NCBI GenBank assembly: GCA_023474975.1
Contig: JAMCXE010000020.1
Span: forward strand, 1 to 20,363
Length of the DNA stretch: 20,363 bases
Origin: Patescibacteria group bacterium
Lineage (GTDB): Bacteria; Patescibacteriota; Minisyncoccia; UBA6257; 02-FULL-45-10c
Reading direction: 5' to 3'
Positions 12,513 to 18,995 of the stretch are shown piece by piece. Both the position numbers and the translations under genes were made by a program. The notes under the pieces are model-generated. The model made no database searches, had not been told where the DNA came from, and saw only the letters and a program-made list of their open reading frames with translations. The number at the start of each line of letters is the position of its first letter. The first letter of the stretch is position 1.

Positions 12513-15500
12513 ATGCTAAGAAAACTAAAAGAATTTAAATTGCCGGAAGTTGAAGAAAAAGTCCTTAAATTTTGGAAGGAAAATCAAATTTTTGAAAAGT
12601 CGTTGAAACAGCGCGAGGGTGCCAAGCCATATAATTTTTTTGAAGGCCCTCCGACTGCCAATGGCAAGCCGCATATCGGCCATGTTGAGGGAAGGTCTTT
12701 TAAAGATGTGATGCCGCGCTATAAAACAATGCGTGGATTTTATGTTGCCAGAAAAGCCGGATGGGACACTCATGGCTTGCCGGTTGAAATTGAAATCGAA
12801 AAAGAACTTGGTTTTAAGGGAAAGCAGGATATCGAGAAATTTGGCGTTGCTGAATTCAATGAAAAATGTAAGGCATCGGTTTGGAAATATAAAGATGAAT
12901 GGGAAAAACTTACCGATAGAGTCGGTTTTTGGCTAGATATGAAAGATCCGTATGTAACATATCACAACACCTATATTGAAAGCTTGTGGTGGGTTTTGAA
13001 AAAAATTTCCGATAGAAAACTGCTGACAAAGTCATTTAAGATCGTGCCGTGGTGCCCACGCTGCCAAACTCCGCTCTCCAGCCACGAAATGGGCCAGCCC
13101 GGCGTTTACAGAAAAGTTAAAGACCCTTCCGTTTTCATTAAATTTAAACTTAAGGGAAGGAAAAACGAATTTTTGCTGGTTTGGACAACTACGCCGTGGA
13201 CTTTGCCATCTAACGTGGCAATCGCGGTCAATCCGACATTAACTTATACAAAATATAAAGTAGGTAAAGAATTTTTCTGGGCCTATAATCCACCCCCCGA
13301 AAAAGAAGGTGTTGAAATAGAAGCGGTGGAAAAAATCTCCGGATTCAAACTAGTTGGCTTGAAGTACGAGCCTTTGTATAGCGTCGCTATCGCCAAAAAA
13401 GAGAAAAAATTCTTTTCAGTGAAGGCGGCGGATTTTGTGGAAACCACCGAGGGAACGGGACTGGTTCATATCGCTCCGACGTTTGGCGCCGATGACTTTA
13501 ATTTAATAAAGAAAGAAGTGAAAGATCTGGCCAAAAAAGCCCCGATGACCATTGATGAAAGGGGAATTATGGCCAAGGGTTTTCCCGGTGCCGGTAAATT
13601 TGTAAAACAAGCGGATAAAGACATAATGCTCGATCTGGAAAAAAGGAACATATTGTATTCTTACGGGACCATTGAGCATGAATATCCGCATTGCTGGAGA
13701 TGTTCAAATCCGCTTTTGTATTTTGCTAAATTTTCCTGGTTCATAGAAATGAGCAAGCTTCGCGAAAAGCTCGTTGAAAATAATGAACAGGTCAATTGGG
13801 TTCCGGACCACGTTAAAGAGGGCAGGTTTGGCGAGTGGATCAGGAACGCAGAGGATTGGGCCTTATCTCGCGACAGATATTGGGGAACTCCGTTGCCTAT
13901 CTGGCAGTGTGAAAAATGCGACCACGTTGAAGTGGTTGGAGGATTAGAAGACTTCAATAAATTAAGATTTAGTGAGAATAATTTCTGGATTTTAAGGCAC
14001 GGAGAGGCGGATCATGTTCTAGCCGGAACGATAGCTTCCGGAGTAGAAGGAAAAAATAACACTTCGCATCTTACCAAAAAAGGAAAAGAGGAAGTGGCGA
14101 AGTCGGTTGCTAAATTAGCTAAACAGCTTGGCAAGAAAAAGATCGATATAATAATTTCTTCTCCATATGCCCGAGCTAAAGAAACGGCTAAAATAGCCGC
14201 TAAGAAATTTGGCGCTAAAGTTGTAGTCGATAAAAGACTGGGCGAGCTTCAAGTTGGCATATACAACGGGCGTTTAGTTTCCGATTTTCATAAATTTTTT
14301 CAGAATGAAATGGAGAGATTCACCAAAGCTCCCGCCGGCGGAGAAACTTTGACCGATGTCAGAAAAAGGGTGATGGACTTTATGATAGAGATAAATGCAA
14401 AATATAGCGGTAAGAACATATTGATCTCCGGACATGGCGATCCGCTTTGGATATTGGAAGCCGCGAATAAGAGCTTGTCTGATCAAAAAACGCTTGAATT
14501 ATCATATATTCAAATAGCCGAGATCAGAGAAGTTAAATTCAATAATTATCCCTATAACACCATCACAAAAGAAGTGGACTTGCACAAGCCATACGTGGAT
14601 AAAGTTTATTTAAAATGCAAAAAATGCGGGGGCAGAATGTCTCGTGTTAAAGAGGTGGCTGATGTGTGGTTCGATTCGGGCTCTATGCCATTTGCGCAGT
14701 TTCATTATCCGTTCGATTCCGGATTAAAAAGATCCGAGGAATTGGACCTGAAAAAAATTCAGGAAAAAATAATTTTCCCGGCTGATTATATTTCAGAGGG
14801 AATGGACCAAACCAGAGGGTGGTTTTATACGCTTTTGTCTGTTTCAACGGCGTTAGGAATAGGTCCGGCTTATAAGAATGTGATAGCGCAGGGTTTGGTT
14901 TTGGATAAAAATGGGCTTAAGATGTCGAAATCGAAGGGAAACGCCGTAAATCCCTGGGATCTGATAAATAAATATGGATCGGATATTGTCCGTTGGTATT
15001 TCTATACGATAAATTCTCCGGGTGAATACAAAAAATTTGACGAACTAGATCTGGGCAAGGCTTATCGCAGATTTATAGCCATAATTTTCAATTCTTTTGT
15101 GTTTTTAGAGACCTATGGAATTTTTGGAGGAAAATTATCAGATAAGTTATCAGACTTTAATTTAATAGATAGATGGATCTTGGCGAGATCGAATAAGATG
15201 ATAGCCGATGTAACATCGAGTTTGGAAAAATATGATATTAATGCTGCGTGTAAGGGCATAGAAAGTTTCGTTGACGATTTATCCAGATGGTATATCAGAA
15301 GGTCAAGGCGCAGATTCCAAAAATCCGAGAGCAAGGAAGATCTGGAAGCTGCTTCCGCCGTTTTGTACTATTGTCTTTTAGAATTGAGCAAGCTTATTGC
15401 TCCGTTCGCGCCATTCTTTGCCGATGCATTATATAGATCTTTGGATGAAAAAAATTTGAAGCTTTCTGTACATTTGGAAGATTGGCCGACTATCAAAGAA

Positions 15501-16019
15501 GAGTTCGCTAATAATGAAATAATTGAAAAAATGGAGGAATTGAGAAGGCTTTCTAGTTTGGCGTTAGCTTTGCGCGCTGAAAAGAAAATTAAAGTTAGGC
15601 AGCCGCTTTCAAAATTAGAGATAAATACAAAGAAATTGACCATTAAAGACGTTGAATTCTTAGAATTGATAAAAGACGAAGTGAATGTGAAGGATGTATC
15701 GATAAATTTGCAGCTTAAAGGCGAAATTGAACTAGATACGGTAATAACCCCAGAGTTGCGTAATGAGGGCTTAATGAGGGATTTGGCGCGAATGGTGCAG
15801 GATCTTAGGCAGGCTGGCGGATGCGTCCCGAAAGATAAGGTTTATTTGATGATAGAGACCGATAAGGAGCTTGAGTATGTGATCGAGCCAAATAGAGATG
15901 CTCTGAAAAAAGATGTGGGCGCTAGCGAGGTAGAGCTTAAACGATCTGATAAATTTGACGCAGAAATAACATCTGAGATGGATGGAAAAAAGATCTGGAT
16001 AGGGATCAGAAAAATATAG
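12513..16019 (+). CDS. ileS: Isoleucine--tRNA ligase with inserted histidine phosphatase domain
   Basis: 1168 residues. IleRS parts: PTANGKPHIGHVEGR (HIGH-type 54-57), WDTHGLPVE, a CPRC knuckle, the editing domain with TTTPWTLPSN (225-234) and GTGLVHIAPTFGADDF, then WALSRDRYWGTPLPIW, CxxC pairs at 466-469 and 702-705, DVWFDSGSMPF, GMDQTRGWFYTLL and KMSKSKGN (803-810). The C-terminus (ELRNEGLMRDLARMVQDLRQ) resembles the archaeal/eukaryotic IleRS type. Residues about 486-682 are foreign to IleRS: WILRHGEAD (R495, H496), SSPYARAKETA (R554), RLGELQVGIYNGR (E578), APAGGETL and ISGHGDPLW (H641), a complete phosphoglycerate-mutase-like histidine phosphatase. It sits between the two CxxC elements of the catalytic region and all visible active-site residues are kept. 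DLHKPYVDKVYL resumes IleRS cleanly, so this is an in-frame domain insertion. Confidence 0.96.
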   Translation: MLRKLKEFKLPEVEEKVLKFWKENQIFEKSLKQREGAKPYNFFEGPPTANGKPHIGHVEGRSFKDVMPRYKTMRGFYVARKAGWDTHGLPVEIEIEKELGFKGKQDIEKFGVAEFNEKCKASVWKYKDEWEKLTDRVGFWLDMKDPYVTYHNTYIESLWWVLKKISDRKLLTKSFKIVPWCPRCQTPLSSHEMGQPGVYRKVKDPSVFIKFKLKGRKNEFLLVWTTTPWTLPSNVAIAVNPTLTYTKYKVGKEFFWAYNPPPEKEGVEIEAVEKISGFKLVGLKYEPLYSVAIAKKEKKFFSVKAADFVETTEGTGLVHIAPTFGADDFNLIKKEVKDLAKKAPMTIDERGIMAKGFPGAGKFVKQADKDIMLDLEKRNILYSYGTIEHEYPHCWRCSNPLLYFAKFSWFIEMSKLREKLVENNEQVNWVPDHVKEGRFGEWIRNAEDWALSRDRYWGTPLPIWQCEKCDHVEVVGGLEDFNKLRFSENNFWILRHGEADHVLAGTIASGVEGKNNTSHLTKKGKEEVAKSVAKLAKQLGKKKIDIIISSPYARAKETAKIAAKKFGAKVVVDKRLGELQVGIYNGRLVSDFHKFFQNEMERFTKAPAGGETLTDVRKRVMDFMIEINAKYSGKNILISGHGDPLWILEAANKSLSDQKTLELSYIQIAEIREVKFNNYPYNTITKEVDLHKPYVDKVYLKCKKCGGRMSRVKEVADVWFDSGSMPFAQFHYPFDSGLKRSEELDLKKIQEKIIFPADYISEGMDQTRGWFYTLLSVSTALGIGPAYKNVIAQGLVLDKNGLKMSKSKGNAVNPWDLINKYGSDIVRWYFYTINSPGEYKKFDELDLGKAYRRFIAIIFNSFVFLETYGIFGGKLSDKLSDFNLIDRWILARSNKMIADVTSSLEKYDINAACKGIESFVDDLSRWYIRRSRRRFQKSESKEDLEAASAVLYYCLLELSKLIAPFAPFFADALYRSLDEKNLKLSVHLEDWPTIKEEFANNEIIEKMEELRRLSSLALALRAEKKIKVRQPLSKLEINTKKLTIKDVEFLELIKDEVNVKDVSINLQLKGEIELDTVITPELRNEGLMRDLARMVQDLRQAGGCVPKDKVYLMIETDKELEYVIEPNRDALKKDVGASEVELKRSDKFDAEITSEMDGKKIWIGIRKI

Positions 16020-16033
16020 TGGCTTGATAAAAT

Positions 16034-16067
16034 AAAAAATCTCCGAACCATTAATTCGGAGATTTTT
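16034..16067. terminator. Terminator of ileS
   Basis: ATCTCCGAA (16039-16047) pairs with TTCGGAGAT (16055-16063), followed by T's. It is usable in both directions. Confidence 0.9.
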
Positions 16068-16088
16068 TATAAATATATCTAAGCAGTA

Positions 16089-16379
16089 CTATATTTCAAA
16101 GTTTAATATAAATAATGAAAAAACCAGCAGGGCAAAAATAATTATTATTTTTAACCAACCCGATAATGTGAAATTGAATTTCTTTTTTAAATAATTATAA
16201 ATAGGAGGAAGAGTAATAGCTGTACATAAAAAGAATGTTATTGAGCTGTATGAGTAATCTACGATCTCAAAAATAGTATCAATAGCAAAAAAAATCCCGA
16301 AGATCCAGTTTAATACCAGACTTGTTTTTTGCCACCATAAATTTGATTGTGAGCCAGAAGCTTGAATTTGCTGTTCCAT
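16089..16379 (-). CDS. Small three-helix membrane protein
   Basis: 96 residues of unknown family. A polar 17-residue start is followed by three hydrophobic helices at about 18-38, 45-61 and 75-94. The loop YNYLKKKFNFTLSGW is basic, suggesting it faces the cytoplasm. No motif is recognised. TATAAT lies 7 nt before ATG 16379 with no Shine-Dalgarno, so the message is probably leaderless and the start is well supported. It converges on ileS and shares its terminator. Confidence 0.7.
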   Translation of the reverse strand: MEQQIQASGSQSNLWWQKTSLVLNWIFGIFFAIDTIFEIVDYSYSSITFFLCTAITLPPIYNYLKKKFNFTLSGWLKIIIIFALLVFSLFILNFEI

Positions 16380-16386
16380 ATTTTTA

Positions 16387-16392
16387 ATTATA
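16387..16392 (-). promoter_or_regulatory. -10 box of gene 16089-16379 (leaderless start)
   Basis: TATAAT 7 nt upstream of the ATG. Confidence 0.5.
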
Positions 16393-16415
16393 AATTATTA
16401 ATTAAAGTATATAAC

Positions 16416-16446
16416 AAAAAACACCATATTTAAACAAGGTGTTTTT
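16416..16446. terminator. Terminator of tRNA-Gly
   Basis: AAAAACACC (16417-16425) pairs with GGTGTTTTT (16438-16446), directly after the tRNA 3' end on the minus strand. Confidence 0.8.
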
Positions 16447-16449
16447 GTT

Positions 16450-16524
16450 TGGAGCGGGTAACGGGAGTCGGACCCGTATCTCGACCTTGGCAAGGTCGCA
16501 TAATAGCCGCTATACGATACCCGC
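16450..16524 (-). tRNA. tRNA-Gly(GCC)
   Basis: 75 nt with encoded CCA. Acceptor GCGGGTA pairs with TACCCGC (7/7), discriminator T. Anticodon stem CGACC/GGTCG closes the loop TTGCCAA, anticodon GCC (16491-16489). T-arm ACGGG-TCCGACT-CCCGT; the T-loop begins TCC rather than TTC. The D-stem is weak (GTAT/TTAT). It follows a TTGAAA/17 bp/TAAAAT promoter and ends at a hairpin terminator. Confidence 0.93.
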
Positions 16525-16538
16525 TTAGCTTTTAAGCT

Positions 16539-16658
16539 ATAAATATTTTATATTCTATTGCTATTTTTTTCAACCCCGTTAGAAACCGCGAGGACTCGCA
16601 GGGCGTCTCTATTTCTAATAGGAGTCAAGAGCGCACTTAAAGCATATAAAATATTTAT
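16539..16658. repeat. Nested inverted-repeat element upstream of tRNA-Gly
   Basis: A perfect 15-bp inverted repeat ATAAATATTTTATAT (16539-16553) / ATATAAAATATTTAT (16644-16658) encloses a second one, CCCGTTAGAAA (16575-16585) / TTTCTAATAGG (16612-16622). The loop is GC-rich with a small GCGA/TCGC hairpin. No ORF. The tRNA promoter lies in its left half. Confidence 0.55.
16545..16573 (-). promoter_or_regulatory. Promoter of tRNA-Gly
   Basis: TTGAAA (16573-16568), 17 bp, TAAAAT (16550-16545), about 20 nt before the tRNA 5' end. Confidence 0.6.
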
Positions 16659-16664
16659 TAAAAT

Positions 16665-16690
16665 AAAAACCCGCGCTTTCGCGGGTTTTA
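16665..16690. terminator. Terminator of gene 16728-17105
   Basis: CCCGCG (16670-16675) pairs with CGCGGG (16680-16685), loop CTTT, flanked by A's and T's. Confidence 0.9.
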
Positions 16691-16727
16691 TCAGCCTTCC
16701 CTTTAGATGGCTGTTATTGTTTAGTGG

Positions 16728-17105
16728 CTAATAAGCGACTGTCTCTCCGGTTCTGGGTGCTTTTGCAGCAGCGCATTCTCCGATCCCCTCAACTTCCTTG
16801 CCGTTCCAGTAACCGACCCCGATAGCTCCCGTTTCACACATGATGGGATCCGAGTTGTCCAGTGCATAGTGGAATCCGGCATGAGCCATCACTTGTTTGT
16901 CATTCAGCGTTCCTACGGCGACGAATTCGCCGGGAAATATTGGCTCGTCGCACATTATACAGGTTGCCGTCAACCCCTTCTCTTTGGCTTCTAGGGCCGC
17001 CTTTTTCCAGAGGTAATAACGCCTTTCTGCGGGGAACATGAACATGAGCCTGATGCTTTCCTCGGCCATTTCTTTCCATTTAGTCATCATCTTTTTAAAG
17101 AGCAT
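16728..17105 (-). CDS. Hypothetical protein with CxxC-HxxxH metal motif
   Basis: 125 residues from ATG 17105, chosen because AAAGGAG lies about 8 nt upstream; the longer frame from TTG 17174 would start inside the -35 box. Residues 1-45 are a basic helical region (WKEMAEESIRLMFMFPAERRYYLWKKAALEA). Then CIMCDEPIFPGEF (C49, C52) and MAHAGFHYAL (H75, H79) form a likely zinc site; C90 and C111 follow. The C-terminus is Ala/Gly-rich and ends TGETVAY. Family not recognised; the fold could be a short zinc-binding module. It is a monocistronic cassette with its own promoter and terminator, like the genes at 11173 and 18038. Confidence 0.72.
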   Translation of the reverse strand: MLFKKMMTKWKEMAEESIRLMFMFPAERRYYLWKKAALEAKEKGLTATCIMCDEPIFPGEFVAVGTLNDKQVMAHAGFHYALDNSDPIMCETGAIGVGYWNGKEVEGIGECAAAKAPRTGETVAY

Positions 17106-17302
17106 ATACTTAGTCTCCTTTTCCTGAATTCTATATCCTTTCAAAAACCTATCATATTGATTTTTTAGGGTCAAGCGGCAAGTTTAGCGTGGACGATTTA
17201 TGACATCAAAAGATAAAGAGTTTTTAAAATATTAAAAAATAATAACTCTAATAATGATCAGGTGTTTATATTATCAAAAAATCAGCTAAAAAAGTTTAAT
17301 AC
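17106..17302. other. AT-rich intergenic stretch
   Basis: Apart from the promoter at 17146-17174, I see only a weak AGAGTT/AACTCT inverted repeat near 17217-17251. No gene. Confidence 0.4.
17146..17174 (-). promoter_or_regulatory. Promoter of gene 16728-17105
   Basis: TTGACC (17174-17169), 17 bp, TAGGTT (17151-17146). The -10 is poor; TATGAT lies slightly further upstream. Confidence 0.45.
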
Positions 17303-17325
17303 TGGTGCCCTCGAGAGGAATTTTA

Positions 17326-17450
17326 CCCACACACCAAAATTTGTGTCCCCGTGAGGAATCGAACCTCAATTGCAAGATCCGCAATCTTGCGTCCTATCCG
17401 TTGAACGACGGGGACATTTTTATATATTCTATCATGTTTTGGTGCGGGGG
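17326..17450. repeat. Inverted repeat flanking the inner tRNA-Arg
   Basis: CCCACACACCAAAA (17326-17339) and TTTTGGTGCGGGGG (17437-17450) can form a 14-position stem (12 Watson-Crick pairs and one G-U in the minus-strand RNA) enclosing the inner tRNA. It continues directly from the broken T-stem of the outer tRNA. Confidence 0.75.
17344..17415 (-). tRNA. tRNA-Arg(GCG)
   Basis: 72 nt, CCA not encoded. Acceptor GTCCCCG/CGGGGAC (7/7), D-arm GTTC/GGAC, anticodon stem CAAGA/TCTTG with loop TTGCGGA, so the anticodon is GCG. T-arm TGAGG-TTCGATT-CCTCA, discriminator A. Anticodon GCG is unusual, as most bacteria read CGU/CGC/CGA with ACG (inosine-modified). TATAAA lies just before the 5' end. The gene sits inside the split tRNA at 17303-17506. 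Confidence 0.93.
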
Positions 17451-17517
17451 CGCGCCTCTATTGCAAGATCCGCAATCTCGCGTCCTATCCATTGAACGAC
17501 GAGGGCGATAATGCTTG

Positions 17518-17976
17518 CTAGAAGCCTATTTTATCGGAGATGATATCAAAAAAGGATTCCTCGTATTCTACTTCATCTGTGAAATTTTTCAAAATATCTC
17601 TGATAGCGTCTTCATCCTTCATGAACATATTTATTTTTACTACAGGATTTATTTTTGAGTCTGTTTTTAGGATAAGCTCCCCGGCTTCTTGATTGTCTTT
17701 TTTTATAGCAAAGCCAGTCAGTTCTTCGTATGGGAAAAATTTTATTTTACCAAAATGAACACCATCATCGGTAATTTTAAATTCTATTGTTTTGGGAAGG
17801 CGTTTGGCCCACATCATCACCGTGACCCCTGTAATTATCCAGAAAATAGCTATTATCATGCTTTTTTGATATAGGGCTATTAAAAACAGTGCGCCAAAAA
17901 ATATTCCTGCGGTCCAGTACCATGATCTTTCTTTATAATAATATTTAAATTCGGGCGCTTTCCACTTAAATTCCAT
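17518..17976 (-). CDS. Two-helix membrane protein with PH-like cytoplasmic domain
   Basis: 152 residues from ATG 17976 (MEFKWKAPEFKYY), preferred over ATG 17985 because TAATAT lies 7 nt upstream of it. A short aromatic N-terminus (APEFKYYYKERSWYW) leads into two helices at about 20-36 and 39-56. A soluble domain of short strands follows: KTIEFKITDDGVHFGKIKFFPYEELTGFAIKK and later a helix RDILKNFTDEV. The layout (two helices, then a YEEL-type strand domain) is common in small uncharacterised Patescibacteria membrane proteins and resembles bacterial PH-like domains; this is from memory, not a search. The stop is 11 nt before the outer tRNA half. Confidence 0.75.
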   Translation of the reverse strand: MEFKWKAPEFKYYYKERSWYWTAGIFFGALFLIALYQKSMIIAIFWIITGVTVMMWAKRLPKTIEFKITDDGVHFGKIKFFPYEELTGFAIKKDNQEAGELILKTDSKINPVVKINMFMKDEDAIRDILKNFTDEVEYEESFFDIISDKIGF

Positions 17977-17983
17977 ATGTATC

Positions 17984-17989
17984 ATATTA
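17984..17989 (-). promoter_or_regulatory. -10 box of gene 17518-17976
   Basis: TAATAT 7 nt before the ATG at 17976; no Shine-Dalgarno, which supports a leaderless start. Confidence 0.45.
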
Positions 17990-18002
17990 TCATAAAAATA
18001 TA

Positions 18003-18031
18003 AAAAAAGCCCCGCGGCAGCGCGGGGCTTT
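18003..18031. terminator. Terminator of the NDT-like gene
   Basis: AAAGCCCCGCG (18006-18016) pairs perfectly with CGCGGGGCTTT (18021-18031), loop GCAG, with a T-run on the minus strand. Confidence 0.93.
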
Positions 18032-18037
18032 GGGCTT

Positions 18038-18499
18038 CTACGACTTTCTGTAGTTGTAGATGATCCTTTCGTTTATTGCGTCTTTTAGTATCGATATGCC
18101 CTCAGAAAGGCCAGATGCTTTTTTGTGGGAAACTGTTTCAATGAAGCTTAGATAGCGCTTGCGCTTTTTTTCTTCTTCCGTTTTCTCTGGGGTTTCCATT
18201 TTTTCCGGCTGGAGATCATCCACGAAGATGGTCCATGCGTTATTATAGAAACCGCCCGTAAGCTCAATACACATTGCAAAGAGCGCGGGATTGGAAGATT
18301 CGGCATAGCCGAATACTATATCTGCTTTTTCCCAGTTCTTCTTGTCATTGGCTCTGTATTTTTCCGGATCCTTAGGATTTTTCCTGGGATCAAAAAATTC
18401 TACAATGCCGCCGATCACTAGATCGTAGCAGGATTCTATTACCTTATCCTGCCATCCGCTTTTCATGCCGCCCGCCAAATAAACAAGGATTGGTTTCAT
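18038..18499 (-). CDS. Nucleoside 2-deoxyribosyltransferase-like protein
   Basis: 153 residues. VYLAGGMKSGWQDKVI (6-21) is the glycine-rich start of the NDT/DNMP-hydrolase fold. FFDPRKNPKDPEKY follows, then EKADIVFGYAESSNPALFAMCIELTGGF (58-83), containing D60, the ESSNP motif and the likely catalytic Glu E79 of the family. NDT-like enzymes move or hydrolyse deoxyribose-base bonds (nucleotide salvage); some act in phage or NAD metabolism. The C-terminal third, with TPEKTEEEKKRKRYLSF, is charged and lineage-specific. AGGGGG lies about 8 nt before the ATG. The promoter is TTGAAA/17 bp/TATAAA, overlapping the terminator of the gene upstream. Exact reaction not determinable. Confidence 0.78.
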   Translation of the reverse strand: MKPILVYLAGGMKSGWQDKVIESCYDLVIGGIVEFFDPRKNPKDPEKYRANDKKNWEKADIVFGYAESSNPALFAMCIELTGGFYNNAWTIFVDDLQPEKMETPEKTEEEKKRKRYLSFIETVSHKKASGLSEGISILKDAINERIIYNYRKS

Positions 18500-18519
18500 A
18501 AATCTACCCCCTATATTTA

Positions 18520-18553
18520 AAATAAAGACCTATATTGTTTATAGGTCTTTAAT
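18520..18553 (-). terminator. Terminator of gene 18573, overlapping the next promoter
   Basis: AAAGACCTAT (18524-18533) pairs with ATAGGTCTTT (18541-18550). The -10 of the NDT-like gene (18538-18543) lies in the loop and arm of the same hairpin. Confidence 0.75.
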
Positions 18554-18566
18554 GGATATTTTTCAA
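18538..18566 (-). promoter_or_regulatory. Promoter of the NDT-like gene
   Basis: TTGAAA (18566-18561), 17 bp, TATAAA (18543-18538). Confidence 0.7.
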
Positions 18567-18572
18567 GGGTGG

Positions 18573-18913
18573 CTAGACCTTCTTTGATCTTAAAAACTTT
18601 TCTACGGAATCCTCTCCTTCAAAATCAAATTTTTTTGGAAGATCTTCTTTGTTTAGCGAGCTGCCGATAATTAAGTGGTATAGATAGTGCTGGCCGGCAT
18701 CTTTGTATTTTATTTTTAATTTTTTGGCAAAGTCTATAAGCTCATTGTAATTTTTAAAAGTATCATCATCTGTATCAATAAGTGAATTGACTATTTTTTT
18801 TAATTCAAAGGCAAGTTCGGTTTTGTCTTTGAAATTTTCAGGGAGGGGATATTGTTTCAAAAAAGATCCCAATTCTTTGTCGTGATCATTTTCGGGTAAG
18901 GGTATTTTTCCAT
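18573..18913 (-). CDS. Hypothetical small helical protein, frame break near start
   Basis: The long open frame (18573-18872, 99 aa from a TTG) is helical and acidic with repeated PLPEN: QYPLPENFKDKTELAFELKK and later FAKKLKIKYKDAGQHYLYHLIIGSSL. No known family, membrane segment or cysteine. The frame is open upstream to 18920 but has no ATG. The best start is ATG 18913, 6 nt after TATAAT with TTTACA at 16 bp, which makes a leaderless mRNA. From it the zero frame reads MEKYPYPKM and stops after 18 codons; a -1 shift in the AAAAA run gives MEKIPLPENDHDKELGSFLK, joining the long frame. This is an A-tract indel or frameshift; the alternative is simply the TTG at 18872. Confidence 0.6.
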
Positions 18914-18919
18914 ATCTGG

Positions 18920-18947
18920 ATTATAGCAGTATTAAGCATTATGTAAA
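18920..18947 (-). promoter_or_regulatory. Promoter of gene 18573-18913
   Basis: TTTACA (18947-18942), 16 bp, TATAAT (18925-18920). The predicted start of transcription coincides with ATG 18913. Confidence 0.65.
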
Positions 18948-18981
18948 ACAAAAACGCCCCCTCACAGGGCGTTTTTGTTTT
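18945..18981. terminator. Terminator of gene 18996-19331
   Basis: 15-bp perfect arms, 18945-18959 (ending AACGCCC) and 18967-18981 (starting GGGCGTT), 7-nt loop. Usable in both directions. Confidence 0.93.
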
Positions 18982-18995
18982 CTATCTGAAATTTA

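Larger units (their letters stand above)
17303..17506 (-). pseudogene. Split tRNA-Arg(GCG), T-loop interrupted by another tRNA gene
   Basis: The 5' part (17506-17455) gives acceptor GCCCTCG, D-arm, anticodon loop TTGCGGA (GCG) and T-stem strand AGAGG. The 3' part (17321-17303) gives ATT, T-stem CCTCT, acceptor CGAGGGC, discriminator A and an encoded CCA. Acceptor pairing is 7/7 and T-stem pairing 5/5, so the halves belong together. Between them lie 133 nt (17454-17322) that contain the intact tRNA-Arg at 17344-17415. About 4 nt of T-loop (the TTCG part) are missing. The 5' end is 11 nt after the stop of gene 17518. It is probably a disrupted pseudogene; the alternative is a processed or spliced nested tRNA. 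Confidence 0.7.

Noticed and set aside
17305..17511. 68-codon plus-strand ORF
   Set aside because: It is antisense to the tRNA-Arg genes; repeated SNLNCKIRN/LLQDPQSR reflects the two tRNA copies.
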